Shown here piece by piece: positions 15,973 through 23,446 of a DNA stretch of 27,300 bases (positions within the stretch are counted from its first letter, which is position 1; each line of letters opens with the position of its first letter). Source of the stretch: Candidatus Omnitrophota bacterium (GTDB lineage Bacteria; Omnitrophota; Gorgyraeia; 2-01-FULL-45-10); NCBI GenBank assembly GCA_028716065.1, contig JAQUQN010000008.1, positions 1 through 27,300 of the forward strand, written 5' to 3'. Under the pieces are notes generated by a model. It saw only the letters and a program-made list of their open reading frames with translations, did no database searches and was not told the origin of the DNA. Made by a program: the position numbers and the translations under genes.

Positions 15973-16308
15973 ATGGTAGTCAAGACTGTAGGTGATGTAA
16001 AAGTCATGGAGGTAGTTTCACGATTTGACGCGTATACTGCCGGCGATGTCGAAAAGGTCCTCATGGGCCTTATCGACAACGGCGCCAAAAAGATCCTATG
16101 CGATTTTTCTCAGACGGAGTACATATCGAGCATCGGCTTGAGCGTCCTTCTTTCCGTGGCGAAAAGGCTGCAGAAGGTGGGGGGAGAGCTCGTTCTTTGT
16201 TCGCTCAAGTCTTTTGTCCTCCAGGTCTTCGAGATGACCAGTTTCACCAAGATATTCAAGATATACAAGTCGCAGGAAGAGGCTTTAAAAAGTATCACTT
16301 CCCCTTAG
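15973..16308 (+). CDS. STAS-domain anti-sigma factor antagonist
   Basis: A 111-residue single STAS domain similar to SpoIIAA/RsbV. KKILCDFSQTEYISSIGLSV with LLSVAKRLQKVGGELVLCSL and VFEMTSFTKIFKIYKSQEEA are the characteristic blocks. Ser53 aligns with the phosphorylated serine of SpoIIAA; the preceding residue is Ser instead of the usual Asp. Such proteins are phosphorylated by an HPK-type kinase and dephosphorylated by a PP2C phosphatase, both of which are domains of the protein encoded two genes downstream. ATG 15973 is chosen because TGGAGG lies six bases ahead; in-frame sequence further upstream overlaps the CDF gene. Confidence 0.9.
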   Translation: MVVKTVGDVKVMEVVSRFDAYTAGDVEKVLMGLIDNGAKKILCDFSQTEYISSIGLSVLLSVAKRLQKVGGELVLCSLKSFVLQVFEMTSFTKIFKIYKSQEEALKSITSP

Positions 16309-16316
16309 GATACGAC

Positions 16317-17309
16317 ATGGCCATTAGAAAAGCGGCAGCCTTTTTTATGCTGATGACTCTTTTAGGTGCCTTCAATATCACCGCCGCCGAAACTCCTCTA
16401 AAGGAGGCCTCCTTCATTCCGCAATGGGTTCCACAGGCGCAATTCGCCGGATATTATGTCGCTTACGAAAAAGGTTTTTATAAAAAATACGGCATAGACC
16501 TGACGATCCTGGAGGGAGGCCCTGACAGCCCGCCTTATGACGCGCTCAAGGACCACAAGGCCGATTTTGCCACTCTCTGGCTTTCCACCGGGATCCGGGA
16601 AGATGCAGCCGGCGCAAAACTCATCAATATCGCCCAGATAGTCCAGAGATCCGCCTTGATGCTGATCGCCAAAAAATCAAGCGGCATAAAGGAACCCAAA
16701 GATATCGATAATAAAAAGGTGGGGCTCTGGGACGAGATCTTTCAGATACAGCCGCGCGCCTTCTTCAAAAAATACGGCCTCAAAGTCAAAATAATCCCTC
16801 AATCTTATTCCGTGAGCCTCTTCCTGCGCGACGGCGTCGATGTTGCGTCGGCAATGTGGTACAACGAATATCACACCATCATAAATTCGGGTTACGACCC
16901 TGATGAACTGACGGCATTCTTCTTTCATGAGCACGGATTGAACTTTCCGGAAGAGGGTATATACACGCTTGCGGATACATTCAAGAAGGATCCCCGGTTA
17001 TGCCGCGCCTTTGTCAGCGCGTCCATCGAGGGGTGGATATACGCCTTCGGCCATGAAGATGAAGCGCTGGATATCGTGTTGAAATACATGGCGAAGGCCC
17101 ACATCCCGGCGAACAGGATGCACCAGAAATGGATGCTGGAGAGGATGAAAGACCTGATCCTGGCGGGCGGGGAAAAGAGCTCCGTGGGAAGATTGTCGCC
17201 GGAAGATTATCACAGAGTAGCGGAAGAGCTGAAGTCGAATGGCATGATAGACAAAATACCCGACTTTAATCTTTTCTATAAGGACTGCCGCATATATGAT
17301 GAAGAATAG
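16317..17309 (+). CDS. NMT1/THI5-like periplasmic solute-binding protein
   Basis: A 330-residue exported binding protein. Residues 1-24 are a signal peptide (MAIRKAAAFFMLMTLLGAFN, then ITAA). IPQWVPQAQFAGYYVAYEKG followed by FYKKYGIDLTILEGG is the classical opening of the ThiY/THI5/SsuA family, which binds thiamine pyrimidine precursors, sulfonates or nitrate-like ligands in the periplasm. No permease or ATPase gene lies beside it; instead it sits between a STAS protein and a Cache-domain regulator, overlapping the latter by 14 bases. A sensory role, presenting a ligand to the Cache domain, is therefore plausible but inferred. The in-frame extension upstream overlaps the STAS gene and is not real. 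The ligand is not determined. Confidence 0.85.
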   Translation: MAIRKAAAFFMLMTLLGAFNITAAETPLKEASFIPQWVPQAQFAGYYVAYEKGFYKKYGIDLTILEGGPDSPPYDALKDHKADFATLWLSTGIREDAAGAKLINIAQIVQRSALMLIAKKSSGIKEPKDIDNKKVGLWDEIFQIQPRAFFKKYGLKVKIIPQSYSVSLFLRDGVDVASAMWYNEYHTIINSGYDPDELTAFFFHEHGLNFPEEGIYTLADTFKKDPRLCRAFVSASIEGWIYAFGHEDEALDIVLKYMAKAHIPANRMHQKWMLERMKDLILAGGEKSSVGRLSPEDYHRVAEELKSNGMIDKIPDFNLFYKDCRIYDEE

Positions 17310-19656
17310 GGGTATAGCGTTTAAACTGGTCTTTTTCATCCTTACCAGCTGCGCGGTTATTTTTCTGGTCATATTCGCCTACAATTACCTTTTTTCCAGA
17401 AGGATAATAATAAAGAATATTGAGTCCAGCGCAAAGAACCTGACGCTCGTCACGGTGAATAAGATCGAGACCGTGCTCTGTTCCGCGGCGGAGGTGCCGG
17501 AGAGCCTGGCCTATTTTCTTGAGGAAGGCAGCTATGACACCGAAGAGATGCTTAAGCTGCTCAAGTCGATGGTCGAAAATAACCCCGCGATTTACGGTTC
17601 GACGGCGGCGTTTGAACCGAACGCCTTCGATAAAGATTCCCTATATTTCGCCCCGTATTTCTACAGGTCCGGCGACAGGGTAGAATTCAAATATCTGGGA
17701 AATGACTCATACAGGTATTTCTACCTGGACTGGTACCAGATACCCCGGGAACTGGGCCGTCCGGTCTGGAGCGAACCGTATTATGATGTTGGCGGCGGCG
17801 ATATATTGATGTCCACGTATTCCGTCCCCTTCTACGCGGATATCGGCAAAGAGAAGAAATTCATGGGCATCGTTACGGCCGATATTTCGCTTGCCTGGCT
17901 CGAGGATATAATCTCTTCCATAAAGATAGCCAGGAGCGGTTATGGGTTCCTCGTATCAAAGAACGGCACGATCGTGAGCCACCCCCAAAAAGGTCTCATC
18001 ATGAACGAGACGATATTCAGCATCGCAGAGGCGCGGGACGACCCGCGCCTGCGCGAGATAGGGAGGGAGATGATCAAGGGGAAGAGCGGCTTTACGCCTT
18101 CGAGGAGCATCTTCACGGGGAAGGAATGCTGGATAGCGTACGCGCCCGTGCCTTCCAGCGGCTGGTCTTTCGGAGCGGTCTTCCCTAAAGACGAATTGAT
18201 GGCGGACATGATCCGCTTTAACCGCATAGTGCTTGGCCTCGGCGCGGCTGGGCTTTTATTCCTTCTCATCGTCATAGTCTGGATAGCGCATTCCATAACG
18301 AGACCTTTAAGGATATTGGCCAAGACCACCAGGGATATAGCCAAGGGCAATCTGGATTTTGAGCTTCCAGCGGTGAGATCGAAGGATGAAGTAGGAGAGC
18401 TTGCCAACTCCTTTATCTACATGAAAGGGGCGCTGAAGAGATATATTAAAGAATTGACCGAGGCCACCAGCGCAAAAGAGAGGATAGAGAGTGAGCTCAG
18501 GATAGCGCATGATATCCAGATGAACATCCTGCCCAAGGTATTTCCGCCTTTTCCGGATAGGCGCGAGTTTGATATATATGCCACCCTGGAACCGGCAAAG
18601 GAGGTGGGCGGAGATTTTTATGACTTTTTCTTCATAGATGACGATAATATCTGTTTTGTCATAGGAGACGTCTCCGGCAAAGGCGTCCCAGCGGCCTTAT
18701 TCATGGCGATGGTCAAGACACTGATCAAATCGACGGCAAGGACCACCTCCAGCCCGGATGAAATACTGAAGACGGTAAATGAAGAGGTCTCGGGTAAAAA
18801 TGATTCGTGCATGTTCGTCACCGTCTTTTTAGCCATATTGAATGTCAGGACCGGCCATGTCGATTATGTAAATGCCGGGCACAATCCGCCCTTGGTCATA
18901 CATGCCGGAAAGGAAGTGAGTTTCTTAAAAGATGCAACAGGCCCCGCCATAGGCATTTTCGAGAACGGCGTCTTCGAAAAAGAGAGAATAGTTTTAAGGC
19001 CCGGGGATACCATATACATGTATACGGACGGCGTGACGGAGGCCATGGACTCAGGCCACCACCTTTTTTCCGAAGAAAGGCTGAAAGAGACGATCTCGAA
19101 GTTGGCCGGTAGTTCCATCAGGGAAATAATAGACCAGATGCTGGAGGAGATAAAGTCGTTCTCGCACGGGATGCCCCAGGCGGATGATATAACAATGCTG
19201 GCCGTGAGGTACTTTTCGGCCGCGAAGCCGGATCGAGCTCGAGCGGCGCATAGAACCATCGTTCTGAAAAACAGCCTTTCGGAGATCAAAAAGATGGCAA
19301 CGTCCATAGCTGAATTCGGAAAGGAGAAGAATTTACCGCCCGATAGGATAAATGACGCGACGCTCGTTCTGGAAGAAGCGATAAACAATGTTGTCTCCTA
19401 CGGCTACGGCGACGCCAAAGAACACACGATAATCATAGACGTTGATCTGGCGGGTGACGGACTGTCGCTACGGGTCCAGGATGACGCCCGGCCCTTTAAT
19501 CCCCTGGAGGTCACGCCTCCGGATATCCACGCTCCGCTGGAGTCGAGACGCGTAGGCGGCCTGGGCATACATCTCATGCGGAATTTTACGGATAATTTGG
19601 AATATAAAAGAGAGGACGGGAAAAATATTCTTACGATGAGGATACCATGCCGCTGA
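17296..19656 (+). CDS. Cache-HAMP-PP2C phosphatase with C-terminal HATPase (RsbU/RsbW-like fusion)
   Basis: A 786-residue membrane regulator. Order: TM helix about 10-32, extracytoplasmic Cache-type sensor about 35-305 (PVWSEPYYDVGGGDILMSTY, then SGYGFLVSKNGTIVSHP), TM about 310-332, HAMP about 333-385 (SITRPLRILAKTT), PP2C/SpoIIE phosphatase about 420-645 (VGGDFYDFFFIDDDN, GDVSGKGVPAALFMA, YMYTDGVTEAMD, DDITMLAV) and an HPK-type ATPase about 665-786 (N-box EEAINNVVSYGYGD, DDARPFNP, GGLGIHLM). The phosphatase domain should reactivate, and the ATPase domain phosphorylate, a STAS protein, most likely the one at 15973. ATG 17296 and 17299 are equivalent choices. A sigma factor partner is not visible in the window. 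Confidence 0.92.
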   Translation: MMKNRGIAFKLVFFILTSCAVIFLVIFAYNYLFSRRIIIKNIESSAKNLTLVTVNKIETVLCSAAEVPESLAYFLEEGSYDTEEMLKLLKSMVENNPAIYGSTAAFEPNAFDKDSLYFAPYFYRSGDRVEFKYLGNDSYRYFYLDWYQIPRELGRPVWSEPYYDVGGGDILMSTYSVPFYADIGKEKKFMGIVTADISLAWLEDIISSIKIARSGYGFLVSKNGTIVSHPQKGLIMNETIFSIAEARDDPRLREIGREMIKGKSGFTPSRSIFTGKECWIAYAPVPSSGWSFGAVFPKDELMADMIRFNRIVLGLGAAGLLFLLIVIVWIAHSITRPLRILAKTTRDIAKGNLDFELPAVRSKDEVGELANSFIYMKGALKRYIKELTEATSAKERIESELRIAHDIQMNILPKVFPPFPDRREFDIYATLEPAKEVGGDFYDFFFIDDDNICFVIGDVSGKGVPAALFMAMVKTLIKSTARTTSSPDEILKTVNEEVSGKNDSCMFVTVFLAILNVRTGHVDYVNAGHNPPLVIHAGKEVSFLKDATGPAIGIFENGVFEKERIVLRPGDTIYMYTDGVTEAMDSGHHLFSEERLKETISKLAGSSIREIIDQMLEEIKSFSHGMPQADDITMLAVRYFSAAKPDRARAAHRTIVLKNSLSEIKKMATSIAEFGKEKNLPPDRINDATLVLEEAINNVVSYGYGDAKEHTIIIDVDLAGDGLSLRVQDDARPFNPLEVTPPDIHAPLESRRVGGLGIHLMRNFTDNLEYKREDGKNILTMRIPCR

Positions 19657-20456
19657 GATTCCGCCTTCTTTTAATATTGTTTGTATCGTTTGCCGTGGTT
19701 GGCCGGCATGGCCACACCCTGGAACCGTCGGGTAAGGCCACCGATTACGAGCGGCTTAAGAAAGAGATAGTATCGGATTTTAGCCAGAGCCATCCCCATG
19801 AATGGGGCGAGACGGTAAGCGGCGTGAAGACCCGGCTCGATACGGAAGAAAGGGTAATAGCCCTTACGTTCGACGCCTGCGGATCAAAGGGGGACGGATA
19901 TGATTCCGCGCTGATAGATTACCTGATAAGGGAGAATGTCCCCGCTACTTTATTCATGAACGCCAGATGGATAGACAAGAATCCTGAAACCTTTAAAAAG
20001 CTGGCGGGCAATGACCTGTTCGAGATCGAAAACCACGGAATGGAACACAAACCCTGTTCGGTCAACGGGAAGTCGGTATATGGTATCGACGGGACGAAGA
20101 GCCCCGCAGAAGTCGTGGATGAGATAGAGAAGAACGCCAGAAAGATAGAGGCGCTCACCGGCAGGAGGCCGAAATATTACAGGTCCGGGACGGCTTACTA
20201 TGACGAGGTGGCGGTAAAGATAGCCGGAACCCTGGGTTATGAGGTGGTCGGCTTCAGCGTTCTGGGGGACAGAGGCGCTTCATATTCTGAAGAAGAGGTC
20301 AAAAATGCCTTCTTATCGGCCGGGCCCGGTTCAATAATAATCGCTCACATGAACCATCCCGAGAAGGATACCGCCGAAGGCGTCATGGCGGCAATCCCGG
20401 AATTAAAGAGAAGGGGTTTTATATTTGTAAAATTGGACGGTTATGGGTTAAAATAG
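19647..20456 (+). CDS. exported NodB-type polysaccharide deacetylase
   Basis: A 269-residue protein with an N-terminal signal peptide (MPLRFRLLLILFVSFAVVGR) and a NodB homology domain. Motif 1 is ALTFDACG, motif 2 is the metal-binding NHGMEH (HxxxH), motif 3 is YRSGTAYYDE in place of RxPY, and the last motif is SIIIAHMNHP with its catalytic histidine. Family members remove acetyl groups from peptidoglycan, chitin or exopolysaccharide outside the cytoplasm. The TFDACG form with the altered motif 3 marks a subgroup whose substrate I cannot name. It overlaps the regulator gene by 10 bases, so it is in the same transcript. Confidence 0.85.
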   Translation: MPLRFRLLLILFVSFAVVGRHGHTLEPSGKATDYERLKKEIVSDFSQSHPHEWGETVSGVKTRLDTEERVIALTFDACGSKGDGYDSALIDYLIRENVPATLFMNARWIDKNPETFKKLAGNDLFEIENHGMEHKPCSVNGKSVYGIDGTKSPAEVVDEIEKNARKIEALTGRRPKYYRSGTAYYDEVAVKIAGTLGYEVVGFSVLGDRGASYSEEEVKNAFLSAGPGSIIIAHMNHPEKDTAEGVMAAIPELKRRGFIFVKLDGYGLK

Positions 20457-20460
20457 TGAC

Positions 20461-20880
20461 ATGAAGATCATCACAAAAGAGATACTTGAGGATACGAAGG
20501 GAGCCGGGGACCTGGTAGATATAACGGAAAAGGTAACGGCCCTCGTTGAGAAATCGGGGACCAGGGACGGGAACGTTACCGTCTTCGTGGTGGGCTCGAC
20601 AGCGGCGCTCACCACTTTCGAGTATGAACCCGGCCTCATAAAAGATGTCCGGGAACTTTGCGAGAAGCTCATCCCCGCAGGTAAGCGTTATCACCATGAC
20701 GATACCTGGGGGGACGCTAACGGTTTCAGCCATCTACGCTCGGCCCTGTTCGGGCCGTCGATAGTGGTGCCTTTCAGGAGCGGCAAGCTTGCCCTCGGGA
20801 CCTGGCAGCAGCTGGTGCTGGCCGAGTTTGATAATAGGCCGCGCCACCGGCAGGTAGTGGTTCAAATCATGGGAGAATGA
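20461..20880 (+). CDS. YjbQ family (UPF0047) protein
   Basis: A 139-residue YjbQ/UPF0047 protein. YHHDDTWGDANGFSHLRSAL, FGPSIVVPFRSGKLALGTWQ and NRPRHRQVVVQIMGE are the family signature, with conserved histidines that bind metal in solved relatives. Some members complement thiamine phosphate synthase mutants weakly, so the family is often labelled secondary thiamine-phosphate synthase; its true role is unsettled. It begins four bases after the deacetylase stop and ends four bases before the HD-GYP gene. The nearby THI5-like binding protein gives a faint thiamine link, but this is only suggestive. Confidence 0.9.
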   Translation: MKIITKEILEDTKGAGDLVDITEKVTALVEKSGTRDGNVTVFVVGSTAALTTFEYEPGLIKDVRELCEKLIPAGKRYHHDDTWGDANGFSHLRSALFGPSIVVPFRSGKLALGTWQQLVLAEFDNRPRHRQVVVQIMGE

Positions 20881-20884
20881 CGAT

Positions 20885-21940
20885 ATGGATAAATTCATGG
20901 CCGAAAGGATCAAGAGCCCCGCTGTCAGGGATTACATGACGAGAAAAATAGTACGCGTCGATGCCGGGACGAGCATAGCCAGGGTATCGGAATTGATGTC
21001 CAGGAAGAAGATAAGTTGCGTCGTGGTTGAAAAAGCCAGAAGGCCCGCGGGCATAATAACGGAAAGGGACATGATAAACAAGGTGATAGCGAAGTCGAGG
21101 GACCCGCGCCTCACCACGGCCGATTCCATAATGACGAGCCCCATATTTTCCATAAGCGAGGAGACGGACCTGATCACCGTACGCAGGATCATGTCTTCGA
21201 AGAAGATACGAAGGGCCGTCGTAACATCGTCCGGCAATAGAATAGCCGGTATAGTTACCGAGACCGATATATCGAAAGCCCTGTCAGAGGTCCTCTTTTC
21301 GAAACTGGACGAGATCAAGCTCATATACAAAAAGATCAGAGCCCTTTTTACCGATACGGTCAAGGCGCTATTTTTGACGCTGGACGCAAAAGACCATTAT
21401 ACAGGGACGCACTCGAAGGCGGTCGCCGCATTGGCATGCGAGATAAGCGATGAGCTGGGCCTCGATGCCCCGACCAAAAGGAACATATATCTGGCTGCCC
21501 TCTTTCACGATATCGGCAAGATACACATCAAGGACAGTATCTTAAGAAAAAGCGCCTCCCTCCTGGAAAGCGAATTTGAGGAGATCAAACCCCATTCCTC
21601 GATATCCGCTCTGATATTACGCCCAATAGGCGAGCTCAAGGGCACCATAGACATCATAATGCATCATCATGAATGGTATAACGGAAAAGGTTATCCCATG
21701 AGATTGAAGAGGGACGAGATACCCCTCGGTTCCCGCATAATAACCATAGCGGATTCCTATAATGCCCTTACGACCAACAGGCCCTACAGGGCTGCCATGA
21801 AACCGGGCCAGGCCATAAAGATGATCAAGGCCTTGTCGGGCAAGCAGTTTGACCCCGCTATCGTGAAGGTATTCCTCAAGGTGATACGCAGGCCGCGGGC
21901 CTATAAGGACCGCAGCGCGCTAATTTACCCAATAATATAA
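20885..21940 (+). CDS. CBS-pair HD-GYP cyclic-di-GMP phosphodiesterase
   Basis: A 351-residue cytoplasmic protein. Two CBS motifs occupy about residues 15-135 (VRDYMTRKIVRVDAGTSIAR, IITERDMINKV, ADSIMTSPIFSISEETDLIT, IVTETDISKAL). An HD-GYP domain follows from about 155: HSKAVAALACEIS, LAALFHDIGKIHIKDSILRK, the HHEWYNGKGYP motif, and IADSYNALTTNRPYR. The complete HD and GYP motifs indicate hydrolysis of cyclic di-GMP, with CBS motifs probably sensing an adenine nucleotide. It is the last gene of the signalling operon and could link the STAS switch and the cell-surface deacetylase to cyclic-di-GMP. There is no clear terminator after it. Confidence 0.9.
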   Translation: MDKFMAERIKSPAVRDYMTRKIVRVDAGTSIARVSELMSRKKISCVVVEKARRPAGIITERDMINKVIAKSRDPRLTTADSIMTSPIFSISEETDLITVRRIMSSKKIRRAVVTSSGNRIAGIVTETDISKALSEVLFSKLDEIKLIYKKIRALFTDTVKALFLTLDAKDHYTGTHSKAVAALACEISDELGLDAPTKRNIYLAALFHDIGKIHIKDSILRKSASLLESEFEEIKPHSSISALILRPIGELKGTIDIIMHHHEWYNGKGYPMRLKRDEIPLGSRIITIADSYNALTTNRPYRAAMKPGQAIKMIKALSGKQFDPAIVKVFLKVIRRPRAYKDRSALIYPII

Positions 21941-21955
21941 AAGGCCCCCGGACCC

Positions 21956-21984
21956 TTGCCATTTACGGAAAAATAGGGTATACT
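21956..21984 (+). promoter_or_regulatory. sigma-70-type promoter for the YkgJ-like gene
   Basis: TTGCCA (21956-21961) and TATACT (21979-21984) are exactly 17 bases apart, each one base off consensus. Transcription would start near 21991, giving a 48-base leader before ATG 22039 and separating this gene from the signalling operon. Confidence 0.7.
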
Positions 21985-22038
21985 AATATATGGATGACAA
22001 CAGCATAGAGTGACCCGTACTCGGGCCCAGAGGCAGAA

Positions 22039-22356
22039 ATGCCTAAAAGACTACTGTTGCCATCCCTTTTTTTATCCGCCATGACAGATGAACTACTATA
22101 TATAAGGAAGCAGGAAGAGGCTGAGCTCACGCATGAGGCCCTTTGCCACAGGTGTGGGTTCTGCTGCGGAGCGAAGAACGACCCCTGCCTCAACCTCGCG
22201 GAAGACGCAAGCGGCAGGTACTATTGCAAGGTCTACGATAACAGGATAGGCTCACAGAAGACCGTTTCAGGCAAGTCTTTCAGCTGCGTTCCTATAAGGG
22301 ATGTCCTGACGTATTTTACCCCTAATCCGGACTGTGGGTATGTAAAGAAGCGCTGA
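22039..22356 (+). CDS. YkgJ-like cysteine-cluster protein (zinc/iron-chelating domain)
   Basis: A 105-residue protein whose centre reads CHRCGFCCGAKNDPCLNLAE, then YYCKVYDNRIG, FSCVPI and PDCGY. The CxxCxxCC cluster followed by spaced cysteines is the pattern of the YkgJ/UPF0153 family, thought to bind zinc or an iron-sulfur centre; its biochemical role is not settled. ATG 22039 follows AGAGGCAG and the upstream promoter, and gives a slightly hydrophobic N-terminal stretch; ATG 22081 would give a more typical N-terminus (MTDELLYIRKQEEAE) but has no ribosome binding site. It appears monocistronic. Confidence 0.72.
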   Translation: MPKRLLLPSLFLSAMTDELLYIRKQEEAELTHEALCHRCGFCCGAKNDPCLNLAEDASGRYYCKVYDNRIGSQKTVSGKSFSCVPIRDVLTYFTPNPDCGYVKKR

Positions 22357-22361
22357 AACGT

Positions 22362-22391
22362 TTTTCATGTAATTCATCAGCATGATATAAT
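22362..22391 (+). promoter_or_regulatory. possible promoter of the small exported protein gene
   Basis: A perfect -10 hexamer TATAAT (22386-22391) has TTTTCA (22362-22367) 18 bases upstream. The start near 22398 leaves a very short leader that is almost entirely the ribosome binding site AAGGAGGGAGGA. Confidence 0.5.
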
Positions 22392-22413
22392 AACCGAAAA
22401 GGAGGGAGGAGTG

Positions 22414-22788
22414 ATGAAGAGAGCGTTGTTTGTAGTTATGGTTCTGATGTTATGCATGGCCTTACCGGCATTCTTCTGTGCGGCTGAAGAGGTTTCCAAA
22501 AAGGCTATAGTGGATGCCGCGCAGGACGCGCTCGAGGCGCAGGGCATAGTCCTGGCGGACGTTAACGTGGTCTATAATGAGGCGAATGGACAGTGGGAGG
22601 AGTGGGGGATGTACGTGCAGAGGACGCCTGCCGACCCCAATCATGGTCTACTGCCGCACGGGGTCCTCATGAATAAGAAGTATCAGACCGTATTCTTTGA
22701 TTTCAGGGAAGATTCTCCTGTCAAAGATACATGGGTATTTGTGGATTGTGATACGGGAGAGGTCCTGGCTATCTATCAGATGAAATAA
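22414..22788 (+). CDS. small exported protein, unknown function
   Basis: A 124-residue protein with a clear signal peptide (MKRALFVVMVLMLCMALPAF, cleavage probably around FCAAEE). The mature part is about 100 residues, acidic, and ends VFVDCDTGEVLAIYQMK, a strand-turn pattern reminiscent of PepSY-type repeats (DTGEVL), though not enough to assign that family. The gene has a strong ribosome binding site, GGAGGGAGGA; an in-frame GTG at 22411 just precedes the chosen ATG. It converges with the minus-strand gene whose end is 8 bases away. Export to periplasm or surface is the only firm inference. Confidence 0.7.
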   Translation: MKRALFVVMVLMLCMALPAFFCAAEEVSKKAIVDAAQDALEAQGIVLADVNVVYNEANGQWEEWGMYVQRTPADPNHGLLPHGVLMNKKYQTVFFDFREDSPVKDTWVFVDCDTGEVLAIYQMK

Positions 22789-22795
22789 AAGGCTT

Positions 22796-23362
22796 TTATA
22801 GTTTGGTTTTCATGACATATTGGCGGGCCATTCTTTCTCTTGAGGAGGGTATGGCCCGTCCCTTTTTGTATAATCCGGGGCCCAGATACCAGGCCCTCTG
22901 CAGTATTTCGAAAATTTCCTCCCTGGGCATGTCACTGTATTCAAGTTTTAAATAATGGCGTATTAAAAGGTCTGCATAACGTCTGGCCACCTTTTCGTAA
23001 AGAATAGAGTCTGACAGCACCTCTTTTACTTCGTAATGGGAAAATTCCGGATGGTGCTGGAAGACGTCTCTTATCGCTATGGGTGTCAGGGCCAGCGCGC
23101 CGTATGCCACGCCTCCCGGGTGCGGAAAAGAAGGCGAATACTCTATTCCGGAGGCCTCGACATAGTTGAGGCCTCCTCTAAGATAGATCCAAAGATTCTC
23201 TTCTGCCAGCGTGTCGGAGACGCCACCTATATCGGCCACAGGTACCGCCGTTACTCCCAGAGGTGCATTCAGGGCCTGGAGCGGAAGCGATCCTTCTTCT
23301 GCCCTTGCCGGCGTCAGGACCAGGATAGCGGCAGTTAATATTGAAAAGGTTTGACGTAACAT
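22796..23362 (-). CDS. exported protein, possibly degenerate lytic-transglycosylase-like
   Basis: A 188-residue protein with a signal peptide (MLRQTFSILTAAILVLTPAR, cleaved near AEE). YVEASGIEYSP followed by PGGVAYGALALTPIAIRDVF resembles the Glu-Ser and GAYGLMQL segments of SLT transglycosylases, and RAWYLGPGLYKKGR resembles their C-terminal YNAGPG region. Glu69 would be the catalytic candidate. The similarity is by eye and the domain would be short, so a non-enzymatic or unrelated exported protein remains possible. ATG 23362 has CAGGAGAG upstream; an in-frame ATG at 23401 would lie in the hairpin of the leader and would spoil the signal peptide. Expression seems to depend on reading through a terminator at 23413-23446. 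Confidence 0.6.
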   Translation of the reverse strand: MLRQTFSILTAAILVLTPARAEEGSLPLQALNAPLGVTAVPVADIGGVSDTLAEENLWIYLRGGLNYVEASGIEYSPSFPHPGGVAYGALALTPIAIRDVFQHHPEFSHYEVKEVLSDSILYEKVARRYADLLIRHYLKLEYSDMPREEIFEILQRAWYLGPGLYKKGRAIPSSRERMARQYVMKTKL

Positions 23363-23384
23363 GTCATGTCTCTCCTGAAACAAT

Positions 23385-23412
23385 GAGGCCCCGGCAAACA
23401 TACCGGGGCCTC
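23385..23412 (-). repeat. perfect 10-bp hairpin in the leader of the minus-strand exported protein gene
   Basis: GAGGCCCCGG (23385-23394) pairs perfectly with CCGGGGCCTC (23403-23412) over an 8-base loop. On the minus strand it follows the T-tract of the terminator and lies about 20 bases before the ATG. Neither side has a following T-run in reading direction, so it is not itself a normal intrinsic terminator; it may protect the mRNA end or affect ribosome access. Confidence 0.7.
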
Positions 23413-23446
23413 AAAAAAAATAACCCCAAGGCAAGACCTTAGGGTT
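23413..23446 (-). terminator. intrinsic terminator on the minus strand, upstream of the exported protein gene
   Basis: Read on the minus strand, AACCCTAAGG, a five-base loop, and CCTTGGGGTT form a 10-bp stem (one G-T pair) followed by A and eight T. It ends about 50 bases before the start codon at 23362, so it either ends an independent small RNA or acts as an attenuator for that gene. Confidence 0.8.

Noticed and set aside
16098..16316. In-frame extension of the solute-binding protein
   Set aside because: It overlaps the STAS gene and would bury the signal peptide at MAIRKAAAFFML, so the start at 16317 is kept.
23385..23420. Hairpin followed by eight A as an intrinsic terminator
   Set aside because: On plus it is followed by A, not T, and on minus the T-run precedes it; the real terminator is the adjacent stem at 23422-23446 read on minus.
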